64,000 nt of DNA, from positions 1-64,000 of the forward strand of contig JRWQ01000026.1 of NCBI GenBank assembly GCA_000775715.1. Reading direction: 5' to 3'. The DNA comes from Vibrio tubiashii (lineage in GTDB: Bacteria; Pseudomonadota; Gammaproteobacteria; Enterobacterales; Vibrionaceae). A program made the translations under genes and the position numbers. Shown in pieces: positions 46,984-54,332 of this stretch (position 1 is its first letter; every line of letters begins with the position of its first letter). Under the pieces are notes generated by a model. It did not search any database, had not been told where the DNA came from, and was given only the letters and a program-made list of their open reading frames with translations.

Positions 46984-47020
46984 GTGATATATTCACAATT
47001 AGTAATTGCAAATAATGCAA
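46984..47020. promoter_or_regulatory. IlvY operator region
   Basis: TTGCA-AATAA-TGCAA (47006-47020) is a perfect LysR-type T-N11-A dyad, and GTGA-N5-TCAC lies at 46984-46996. Both sit between divergent ilvY and ilvC, where IlvY binds tandem operators in E. coli. Confidence 0.7.
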
Positions 47021-47038
47021 CATGGAAGTGACCATTTA

Positions 47039-47929
47039 ATGAACATAAAATGCCTGCAGTTGTTTATCCACTTGTGCGACAGTAAAAGCTTCGCTAAGAC
47101 GGCTTCAGCGATGCATATCAGCCCGTCAGCACTAAGCCGACAAATTCAAAAACTCGAGAGCGATACAGGCCAGGTGCTATTTGTACGAGACAATCGTAGC
47201 GTTGAGTTGACCCCAGCGGCGAAAAAGCTCCTCCCTGTCGCGTTGAATATCCTTGGTGAGTGGCAAAACTACAATGCACAACTTAAAGGTCACGAGGAAG
47301 AGCTTAAGGGTGAGATTCGCCTGTTTTGCTCAGTCACAGCCAGCTATAGTCACCTACCAGAGCTGCTGTCAGAATTTCGCCTTAAGCACCCTTTTATCGA
47401 ATTTAAGCTCTCTACCGGCGACCCAGCCCAAGCCATCGACAAGGTATTGAGTGATGAAGCAGATATCGCGATATCAGCTCAGCCAGAACAGCTTCCAGCT
47501 CGGATTGAGTTCGAAACCATCAGTGAGATACCACTTTCCGTCATCGCCCCGATTGGCGTGAGCAATTTTGCTAAAGAGCTACAAAAAGATAAGCCTGACT
47601 GGTCTGCCATTCCGTTTATAGTCCCTGAGTCAGGTACCGCCCGAGAGCGCGCCAATACATGGTTTAAGGCGATGAAGATTAAACCGAACATCTACGCTCA
47701 GGTATCCGGTCATGAGGCAATAGTCAGCATGGTCGCGCTAGGGTGCGGAGTTGGAATTGCCCCCGATGTGGTCATTAACAACAGCCCGGTGAAAGAGAAG
47801 ATTGAGCGTTTGAAAGTGGCTTCGATTAAGCCCTTTAAACTCGGGGTTTGCTGCAAGCGCTCACAATTAGACAATCCATTAGTCAACGCGCTATGGAAGA
47901 TGGCCAACGATACCTATATCGCCCCATAA
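47039..47929 (+). CDS. ilvY: LysR-family activator IlvY
   Basis: 296 residues from the ATG at 47039 (MNIKCLQLFIHL). N-terminal winged HTH (FAKTASAMHISPSALSRQIQKLE). IlvY activates ilvC when bound to acetohydroxy-acid substrates and represses itself. Divergence from ilvC with shared operators supports the identification. Confidence 0.93.
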   Translation: MNIKCLQLFIHLCDSKSFAKTASAMHISPSALSRQIQKLESDTGQVLFVRDNRSVELTPAAKKLLPVALNILGEWQNYNAQLKGHEEELKGEIRLFCSVTASYSHLPELLSEFRLKHPFIEFKLSTGDPAQAIDKVLSDEADIAISAQPEQLPARIEFETISEIPLSVIAPIGVSNFAKELQKDKPDWSAIPFIVPESGTARERANTWFKAMKIKPNIYAQVSGHEAIVSMVALGCGVGIAPDVVINNSPVKEKIERLKVASIKPFKLGVCCKRSQLDNPLVNALWKMANDTYIAP

Positions 47930-47948
47930 TCCCCACTCCAGATACAAC

Positions 47949-47992
47949 AAAGCCACCGCTTTTTCAGATCGAAAAAATAACGGTGGCTTTTG
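47949..47992 (+). terminator. Intrinsic terminator after ilvY
   Basis: AAAGCCACCG pairs with CGGTGGCTTT; an inner CTTTTTTC-like/GAAAAAA pairing extends the stem. Confidence 0.8.
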
Positions 47993-48009
47993 CATTTAAA
48001 GTAGTTTTC

Positions 48010-48125
48010 TAGATAGTTGGAGTCACAGCTAGGCGTCGAATTACCTTATTCCCATGAGCATAGTCCGCTATGTGATTGGGACGACCGGCGCTCCGGTAAG
48101 GTTGTGAAGACAACGACGCTGTGGC
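48010..48125 (-). repeat. Dispersed palindromic intergenic element, copy 2
   Basis: Core TTCCCATGAGCATAG-TCCG-CTATGTGATTGGG (48049-48080) is the reverse complement of the type of core seen at 15705-15736. Located between convergent ilvY and hemN. Confidence 0.6.
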
Positions 48126-48143
48126 TTCAAATATGACGAAAAC

Positions 48144-49532
48144 TTAAATGACCCGGGAGAACTGCTGCTGACGCGCCTTTGCCCTTAAGTACTTATCAAA
48201 ACACATACAGATGTTTCGAATCAGTAAGCGGCCACGTAAGGTCACGCGGATCTCTTTATCATCCACTTCCACCAGCTGATCGTTGATGAAGGTCTGAAGT
48301 AATTGTAGGTCTTCTTTGAAGTAGTCATTAAACTTAACTTTAAACTCAGCTTCGATCGCCGTCTTATCTAGCTTAAAGTTGCAGATTAGCTGTTTGATCA
48401 CCTCACGACGAAGTAAGTCATCACTATCAAGAGCAACACCTTTCCACAATGCATGGCGCTGTTCGCTGACTTGAACATAGTACTTCTTGAGCTCTTTTTG
48501 GTTCTGGGCGTAAGCATCGCCAATCATAGAGATAGCAGAGACACCGAAGCCGACTAAATCAGCTTCACCTTGTGTGGTATAACCTTGGAAATTACGGTGC
48601 AGAATACCATTGCGTTGTGCAACCGCCAATTCATCATCAGGCAGGGCAAAGTGATCCATACCGATAAATTGATACCCTGCGCCTGTCAGCGTTGCGATGG
48701 TATCTTGCAAAATCGCCATCTTCTCTTCAGCGACGGGTAGATCTTCATCTTTAATCTTACGCTGCGCGGCAAAGAGCTGCGGCATATGAGCATAGTTAAA
48801 CACCGACAAGCGACCCGGCTCCATCTCAAGCACTTGCTTTAAAGTCTGTGCGAAAGAGTCTTTGGTCTGCTTAGGTAGTCCGTAGATAAGGTCTAGGTTT
48901 GTCGAACGGAAACCAAGTTGCTTCGCACGCTCAACCATTGCAAAAATAAACTCTTCATCTTGCTCACGGTTAACTAACCGCTGTACTTCTTTGTTGAAGT
49001 CTTGCACACCGATACTTAGACGGTTGAAACCCTCTCCACGCAAGTGATCTAGCATGTCGAGTTCAATTTCACGCGGATCAACTTCAATACTAATCTCAGC
49101 GTCACCTTCAAAATAAAACTCGTCACGCAGAATATCCATAATGCGGCTAATCTGAGCTTTCGTTAGGAACGTTGGCGTACCACCACCAAAATGCAGTTGA
49201 GTCACTTTACGCCCTTGCAGCAAGGCCGCACGAGTGCGAACTTCTAGCTCAAGCACATCTAAATACTCATCAGCTTTGTGTGCATGACGCGTAATCACCT
49301 TATTACAACCACAGTAGTAACAAAGCTTGTGACAGAACGGGATATGGATATATAGAGACAGCGGTCGCTCAGAGTACTGGGTACACGCCATATCGTAGTC
49401 TGCGACCGTAAACGCTTCATGAAACTCTAAAGCGGTTGGGTATGAGGTATAGCGAGGACCTGAATAATTGTACTTATCAAGGATGGCTTGATCCCAGACT
49501 ATTTGCTGACTTGCGACGACATGCTGCGACAT
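48144..49532 (-). CDS. hemN: Oxygen-independent coproporphyrinogen III oxidase
   Basis: Radical-SAM enzyme for anaerobic haem synthesis. 462 residues. Cluster motif CHKLCYYCGC (Cys67, 71, 74, 76) and SAM-binding FGGGTPTFL. Same neighbourhood as E. coli (polA, spf, engB, yihI, hemN). No adjacent DNA-binding site identified with confidence. Confidence 0.96.
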   Translation of the reverse strand: MSQHVVASQQIVWDQAILDKYNYSGPRYTSYPTALEFHEAFTVADYDMACTQYSERPLSLYIHIPFCHKLCYYCGCNKVITRHAHKADEYLDVLELEVRTRAALLQGRKVTQLHFGGGTPTFLTKAQISRIMDILRDEFYFEGDAEISIEVDPREIELDMLDHLRGEGFNRLSIGVQDFNKEVQRLVNREQDEEFIFAMVERAKQLGFRSTNLDLIYGLPKQTKDSFAQTLKQVLEMEPGRLSVFNYAHMPQLFAAQRKIKDEDLPVAEEKMAILQDTIATLTGAGYQFIGMDHFALPDDELAVAQRNGILHRNFQGYTTQGEADLVGFGVSAISMIGDAYAQNQKELKKYYVQVSEQRHALWKGVALDSDDLLRREVIKQLICNFKLDKTAIEAEFKVKFNDYFKEDLQLLQTFINDQLVEVDDKEIRVTLRGRLLIRNICMCFDKYLRAKARQQQFSRVI

Positions 49533-49716
49533 GATGGTATTTCCGTTTGAGCTGTAATGGTTCGTTTGGCTCCACGAGCCATTATTATTAGCGGGCTATT
49601 TTGCCACACCTCGATATCACTAGTGGTAGGAGAGAGTAGTTTTTGAGTAGTAATACTCAGAATTGCTAGCTCGATCACTCCCTCTAAAGGGTAGTCGATC
49701 GAGCTATAGCGATAAT

Positions 49717-50214
49717 CTAGACCATTTGAATGTTGATCTGATTGTTGAGAGGTTGAACCTTCTTTTGCAGCTTTTTCAGCTCTTCCACAATCGACTCTTG
49801 CAGACGCGACTCAGCTTTGTGACGTGCAAGGTTTTGCTTCATGCGTTCTTGCTTAGGCAAGTTTTGACGCTCTTCGCCTCGAGCCATATCTTTAACAATA
49901 TGGAAAAGCTCAGATGTCGCTGGAAACTCTTGGTCAAAATCAACCCGCTCTTCACCCTGGACATAGTCCATAATGTTGTAGAGGCGGATACTGATTTCAG
50001 ACAGATCACACTGCTCTTGAATACCCGCTAAGCAAAGCGTACTTACGCTTTCAAAGATATTCGCGTTACGTTTTTCAATTGCGAGCTTCTGATGCTGCAA
50101 TTGCAATTCCTTTTGCTTCTTAACTTGGAGCAGAAGGTAACCCGCATATGACGCTAGGCCAAGAATAATGACTCCGCCAGCAATGGCTAATAAGGTTACA
50201 TTCATTTTGCTCAA
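49717..50214 (-). CDS. DUF2489-like membrane-anchored protein
   Basis: 165 residues: one N-terminal membrane helix (LLAIAGGVIILGLASYAGYLLL), then a helical cytoplasmic region. It begins right after the yihI stop at a TTG preceded by AAAGG; an ATG three codons later is an alternative. Operon with yihI. I believe it is DUF2489; function unknown. Confidence 0.8.
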   Translation of the reverse strand: MSKMNVTLLAIAGGVIILGLASYAGYLLLQVKKQKELQLQHQKLAIEKRNANIFESVSTLCLAGIQEQCDLSEISIRLYNIMDYVQGEERVDFDQEFPATSELFHIVKDMARGEERQNLPKQERMKQNLARHKAESRLQESIVEELKKLQKKVQPLNNQINIQMV

Positions 50215-50778
50215 TTATCCTTTAAATTGGTTCAGGTCTAGATCTTCAAACTGAGAAAGTAGCTCATCATCGGAATCCACTTTCTTACTCGCCTTTTTCT
50301 TAGCAACGGGCTGTTCGACAACTTCTTGCTCAAGCTCTTCTTCAGGCGCCTCTTCATAGATACCTAGCTGCTTCATCAAGACTTCAATACGAGCTAACTT
50401 CTCATCAACGTATTTTTGTAGACCAGCACCCAAGCTATCACCATTGTCTAGGCGGTCGAGTAATACATTCAGTTGTGCATCACTCTCTAGCATCTCGAGT
50501 TCTTTCTCTGCATTTATACGGCGTTCAGCCTTAGTTGGTTTCTTCGCCGCCTCAACAACAAGAGGAATTTTCTTTTTACTGCCTAAACGTGGATCACGCT
50601 TTTGGCCGACAGTCTGCTGCTTCTGACTTTTTGATTCAGAATTACGACCACCAGTTTTTAGACCTTTGCGTTTTTTCTCTTTCTTACGAAGACGTCCTTC
50701 GACGTCTGATTCTGTACGGTTGCGAACAACGATAACGTCGCTATTGCCACCCGATCTTACTTTCTTACTACGACTCAT
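50215..50778 (-). CDS. yihI: Der GTPase-activating protein YihI
   Basis: 187 residues, strongly basic and disordered at the N-terminus, with the conserved DPRLGSKKKIPLVVE block and an acidic C-terminus. YihI stimulates the GTPase Der and modulates late 50S assembly. Its start overlaps the methyltransferase stop by one base. Confidence 0.92.
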   Translation of the reverse strand: MSRSKKVRSGGNSDVIVVRNRTESDVEGRLRKKEKKRKGLKTGGRNSESKSQKQQTVGQKRDPRLGSKKKIPLVVEAAKKPTKAERRINAEKELEMLESDAQLNVLLDRLDNGDSLGAGLQKYVDEKLARIEVLMKQLGIYEEAPEEELEQEVVEQPVAKKKASKKVDSDDELLSQFEDLDLNQFKG

Positions 50779-51416
50779 TACTGGGTTTTCCTCAGTAAAA
50801 TTACATCATTACCAATAAATTCAAGCTTGAGCTGATCCCGCTCTGCCAAATACTGAAAAGTTTTACGACTAAAGAACACCACATGGGTCTGATCGTTTTT
50901 ATAGTGCCACGAGGCAAACGCTTCAACATCAATGACCATCTTGGTCATAAGACCAATCCAGCCACCAGGCTTAACTAAATTCAACCATTGCTGCCACACC
51001 TTATTCGGTTCGTAGAGGTGCTCTATAACCTCAGTAGCAGTCATAAAATCATACGACTCTTCTAACACCGCTTTATCGGGGTGGTAGTAAATGTCGTATA
51101 AATTCATGGTATGTCCCTGCTCTTGCAACATTAATGACAATGTTGGCCCAGGGCCACAACCAAAATCTAACCCGTGAGAATTCGGCTTAATTCGCTCCAA
51201 CATAGGCTCTGACACTCGCGACAAAAAGCGCCGATACCCTTGATCACTTGGGTCATTCTCATGCAGATCGTAGTGGGCTTTCTCTGATTTTGCATCCATA
51301 CGTTGGTCAGGATTCACAAAGACAAGCTCACATTGCTGACACTGCAAATACTGTCGACGTTTATCTCGGTAGTAGTGCTGAGTTTCCAAGCTTTGGCAAA
51401 GGGGGCAACTATGCAT
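50778..51416 (-). CDS. Class I SAM-dependent methyltransferase with zinc ribbon
   Basis: 212 residues. The N-terminus carries a probable zinc site (Cys4, Cys7, Cys26, Cys29); SAM motif I LDFGCGPGP is at 83-91, with TATEVIEHL following. Substrate unknown. First gene of methyltransferase-yihI-DUF2489. Confidence 0.85.
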   Translation of the reverse strand: MHSCPLCQSLETQHYYRDKRRQYLQCQQCELVFVNPDQRMDAKSEKAHYDLHENDPSDQGYRRFLSRVSEPMLERIKPNSHGLDFGCGPGPTLSLMLQEQGHTMNLYDIYYHPDKAVLEESYDFMTATEVIEHLYEPNKVWQQWLNLVKPGGWIGLMTKMVIDVEAFASWHYKNDQTHVVFFSRKTFQYLAERDQLKLEFIGNDVILLRKTQ

Positions 51417-51524
51417 AAAGGGAGCGTTTACCTTATCCTCAAACAGGGATGCGAAACATACCAGAAAGTCGCGTTATAGTGGAGCACTATTGTGCAAATA
51501 ATCATCGATTTTTGAAAAATAGAA

Positions 51525-51906
51525 ATAAAAAAAGCGATAGGGTTACCTATCGCTTTCTAAATGCCTTACGGCAAAACTGTGTTGCACTTAGTTTAGTGCA
51601 CCAATATTCCATTTGTTTTTAGTGCTTTCCCTGCCAAAAGTGTTGTTTGCCACCATCCTGGTGAGTTTTGGCTTTCCTTTTACTTCCTGCTGTCTGGGCT
51701 TATCCTAAGCCTGATCCATTTCACTGTCTTAAACCATTAGACAAATCGACCATCCTTATCAAAGTAGGTTTCCTACCTACCCGTTTCCGTTCAGCAACTA
51801 CCAAGTTTCCATTACTTGCGTCCATGGAGACTTCCTAGTCTACAATCCATTTTCAGCGTCCTGCCGATGAGTTCAATTTACTCCGATGGTGAAAATGAGC
51901 AATCCA
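51525..51906 (-). ncRNA. Second CsrB-like CsrA-binding sRNA
   Basis: On the minus strand this 380-nt region has about 17 GGA motifs, several in ideal hairpin loops: AGACTAGGAAGTCT (51828-51841), GGCTTAGGATAAGCC (51696-51711) and CACCAGGATGGTG (51651-51663). It ends in a terminator, AAAGCGATAGG/CCTATCGCTTT (51531-51556) with a U tract. TGGCAG and TATTAT, 17 bases apart (51936-51941 and 51913-51918), set the start. No protein frame fits. One of the multiple Csr RNAs expected in vibrios. Confidence 0.78.
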
Positions 51907-51912
51907 CTCAAA

Positions 51913-51941
51913 ATAATAAATTTCACTTTTTTTAACTGCCA
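51913..51941 (-). promoter_or_regulatory. Promoter of the second CsrB-like sRNA
   Basis: -35 TGGCAG, 17-base spacer, -10 TATTAT on the minus strand. A TGTAAG half-site at 51967-51972 lies about 60 bases before the start, a distance similar to the TGTAA of the first copy. A CRP-like TGTGA-N6-TCAAA lies at about 52060. Confidence 0.5.
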
Positions 51942-52077
51942 TTTTTAAACAACCTACTTTCAATAACTTACAAATTAGGCATGGAAAATAGTACCAACAA
52001 GTATGGGCGATCTCTCACAGCCAGTCAGGAAAGATCACCACAGCTTGATTCAAACCTGATGTGAGCGATCTCAAACG

Positions 52078-52108
52078 AAAAAGCCCAAGCAAACGCCTGG
52101 GCTTTTTC
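52078..52108 (-). terminator. Intrinsic terminator after cytochrome c4
   Basis: AAAAAGCCCA/TGGGCTTTTT hairpin. The 170 bases between here and the CsrB-like promoter hold only regulatory-looking sequence. Confidence 0.85.
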
Positions 52109-52142
52109 TCTACAACTTTATGCTCGAACGAATAAGTAGGGC

Positions 52143-52760
52143 TTAATGTAGGCCACCAACATATTTTGAAAGAGTATCGATATCGTCATCCGTGAGTTTT
52201 TTGGCAATATCGCGCATCATCTCGTTCATATCGTTGTTACGCGAACCATCACGGAATTTCTCAAGCTGAGCTTTGATGTAATCTGCATGCTGGCCAGAAA
52301 TTTTCGGGAAGCCAGACAGTTCAGTACCGTCACCACGCGGACCGTGACAAGCTATACAAGCCGTTAAACCACGCTCTGCATCACCAGCGGTGTAGAGTAC
52401 TTTACCTGCATCAACAACATTCTCAGGTGTCGTATTGTGTGAAATTGGTAGCGAAGCATAGTAAGCTGCCAGGTCTTTCATATCCTGTTCTGACAAAGGC
52501 AGAGCCATGCCACTCATGACAGGATCCATACGACCTTGCTTACCATTACTTGTCATACCGAGTTTCAGGTCTCTCAGCTGCTTCTCAATATACTTAGCAT
52601 GCTGACCTGCCAGTTTAGGGTACATAGCAAGTTGACTGTTGCCATCTGCTCCATGGCAGGCAACACAGGTTTGGGATTTTGCTTTACCAGCTTCGATGTT
52701 ACCTTGGGCCCACACGGAGCAGCTGGCTAAAAGACTCAAGATTAGCGCTAATTTCTTCAT
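52143..52760 (-). CDS. Dihaem cytochrome c4
   Basis: 205-residue periplasmic protein with signal peptide (LILSLLASCSVWA). Two haem sites CVACH (32-36) and CIACH (135-139) in duplicated domains, each with a later Met ligand. Electron donor to cytochrome oxidases. Divergent from engB, as in many gammaproteobacteria. Confidence 0.94.
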   Translation of the reverse strand: MKKLALILSLLASCSVWAQGNIEAGKAKSQTCVACHGADGNSQLAMYPKLAGQHAKYIEKQLRDLKLGMTSNGKQGRMDPVMSGMALPLSEQDMKDLAAYYASLPISHNTTPENVVDAGKVLYTAGDAERGLTACIACHGPRGDGTELSGFPKISGQHADYIKAQLEKFRDGSRNNDMNEMMRDIAKKLTDDDIDTLSKYVGGLH

Positions 52761-52908
52761 GACATTCCATTATAATTATCAAGCTTCCGGTACCACTTGC
52801 TGTTGCCAGTCGTGATACAATAGGCGACCTTATGCCGAGCACGGTTATTTTACACAATTTCACAAAAAAGTAATCAATCGACTACACAAAGTCGAGATGG
52901 AGTTAACA

Positions 52909-53574
52909 GTGAGCGTAAAAATTCATTATCAAAACACGCATTTCATCACGAGTGCGCCGGATATCCGCGCCTTACCAGCAGATGAAGGTATCGAAGTTGC
53001 GTTTGCAGGGCGCTCCAATGCGGGCAAATCTAGCTCCCTAAACCGATTGACCAATCAGCGTAGTCTGGCAAAAACCAGTAAAACACCTGGCCGTACACAA
53101 TTAATTAACCTTTTTAAGGTCACTGAAGGTTGTCATATCGTCGATTTACCGGGATATGGTTTTGCCCAAGTACCGCTAGAGATGAAGAAAAAGTGGCAAA
53201 AATCTTTGGGTGAATACCTACAGAAGCGCCAATGTTTAAAAGGCTTAGTGGTATTGATGGATATTCGTCACCCGATGAAAGACCTCGACCAACAACTGAT
53301 TTTCTGGGCTGTAGATAGCGGCATTCCCGTTCAAGTTCTACTGACCAAAGCAGACAAGCTGAAGAGCGGTGCGCGTAAAGCACAGGTTCTAAAGATCAAA
53401 AAGGATGCGGTCGGATTTGGTGGTGATGTCAGTGTCGCTGCTTTCTCATCTTTGAAGGGTATTGGTGTCGACACACTACGCAGCAAACTCGATGAGTGGT
53501 TCGCTCCTGCACTTGCACAAGCCACGGTCGAAGAAATTATAAAAGAAGAGACCCTAGACGACGAACAAGAGTAA
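52909..53574 (+). CDS. engB: Ribosome-biogenesis GTPase EngB
   Basis: Essential GTPase for 50S assembly (YihA/YsxC). G1 GRSNAGKSS, G3 DLPGYG, G4 TKAD. I favour the GTG at 52909, because GGAG lies seven bases upstream; the ATG at 52897 would add four residues. About 221 residues. Confidence 0.95.
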   Translation: MSVKIHYQNTHFITSAPDIRALPADEGIEVAFAGRSNAGKSSSLNRLTNQRSLAKTSKTPGRTQLINLFKVTEGCHIVDLPGYGFAQVPLEMKKKWQKSLGEYLQKRQCLKGLVVLMDIRHPMKDLDQQLIFWAVDSGIPVQVLLTKADKLKSGARKAQVLKIKKDAVGFGGDVSVAAFSSLKGIGVDTLRSKLDEWFAPALAQATVEEIIKEETLDDEQE

Positions 53575-53598
53575 GCGGATAAAGCGCTCAGTGATTCT

Positions 53599-53629
53599 AG
53601 CCCTGCCCTCTACGGCGGGGCTTTTTTTT
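53599..53629 (+). terminator. Intrinsic terminator after engB
   Basis: AGCCCTGCC/GGCGGGGCT (one wobble) followed by T8. Confidence 0.85.
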
Positions 53630-53662
53630 ACCTCAATAGGGGTAATAAGATTGGTACTAGTA

Positions 53663-53759
53663 GAAAATAAGAGCCCCACCATCCTGGCGGGGCAACGGGA
53701 GAGATCGTAGTTATTATTAATTATGTGGTAAGGATTATTCATCTCCCCGAGTAAATCAA
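53663..53759 (-). ncRNA. Candidate small RNA between engB and spf
   Basis: On the minus strand: promoter TTGGTT (53789-53794), 17 bases, TTATTT (53766-53771); then CGGGGAGAT pairing with ATCTCTCCCG; then a terminator GCCCCGCC/GGTGGGGC with a UCUUAUUUU tail. The RNA would be about 96 nt. No protein frame with a ribosome binding site. I recall a report of an sRNA beside spf in Aliivibrio salmonicida (VSsrna24) that may correspond; not verified. Confidence 0.55.
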
Positions 53760-54050
53760 TAGCTTAAATAACCACCAAAACTGACCATAACCAACCCACT
53801 CCAAAGCACAAGATATTGAAAATAAACAGTATATTACTGTGCAGACACGATATCCGACCAAATTTACGTGGTTACTTTATCGACCAAAATAACCAAACTG
53901 TGATTGGTGTTTTGTTACAAAAATTCGCCAAATTACATTCAATTACTTAATGAGGTGAGCGTTCAGGGAAAACAATAGCAACAAAAATGGGAGTTAGAGA
54001 GTCATAGATTGAGTGAGGAGTTGGTCAATTGGAAACTTTTCTTTGCCACA

Positions 54051-54157
54051 ATAAAAAACGCCCCAGTCAAATACTGACTGGGGCGGCTGAATCAGCCTAA
54101 TCCAATAACGTGAAACAAAAGGTCTGAAAGATAGAACATCTTACCTCTGTACCCTAC
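54051..54157 (-). ncRNA. spf: Spot 42 regulatory RNA
   Basis: About 107 nt, nearly identical to E. coli Spot 42: 5' end GTAGGGTACAGAGGTAAG, then ATGTTCTATCTTTCAGACC, and terminator GCCCCAGTCAG/CTGACTGGGGC-like hairpin with U6. Spot 42 base-pairs with sugar-metabolism mRNAs and is repressed by CRP-cAMP in E. coli. Position between polA and engB matches E. coli. Confidence 0.96.
54092..54139 (-). CDS. spfP: SpfP-like 15-residue protein encoded inside Spot 42
   Basis: ATG at 54139 preceded by AGAGGTAAG. Encodes MFYLSDLLFHVIGLG and stops with TGA. E. coli SpfP is MFYLSDLLLHVIGFG, so only two conservative changes. In E. coli this peptide modulates CRP. Conservation of frame, start context and stop supports translation here. 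Confidence 0.7.
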   Translation of the reverse strand: MFYLSDLLFHVIGLG

Positions 54158-54270
54158 GCAGATTAATGTACAACAATTGGTCAGAAAATAAAACCATTTT
54201 TGTAATTTTTTTTCATTAACTTTTTATTAAACTACATTTGCATCAAATCGAAGCTAACTTTTTTATCGAC

Positions 54271-54299
54271 AAAAAAAAGCCAGCGTTTGTGCGCTGGCT
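54271..54299 (-). terminator. Intrinsic terminator after polA
   Basis: GCCAGCG/CGCTGGC hairpin followed on the minus strand by T8. The AT-rich 54160-54270 should contain the spf promoter. Confidence 0.87.
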
Positions 54300-54332
54300 C
54301 ATGCAATATGATCGATTTAGTTCATTTTTTGA

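Noticed and set aside
48049..48080. ilvY or hemN terminator
   Set aside because: The palindrome lacks a T tract and ilvY already has a terminator at 47949-47992; it matches the dispersed element instead.
53554..53742. 62-codon minus-strand frame between engB and spf
   Set aside because: It spans the engB terminator and the candidate sRNA hairpins and has no ribosome binding site.
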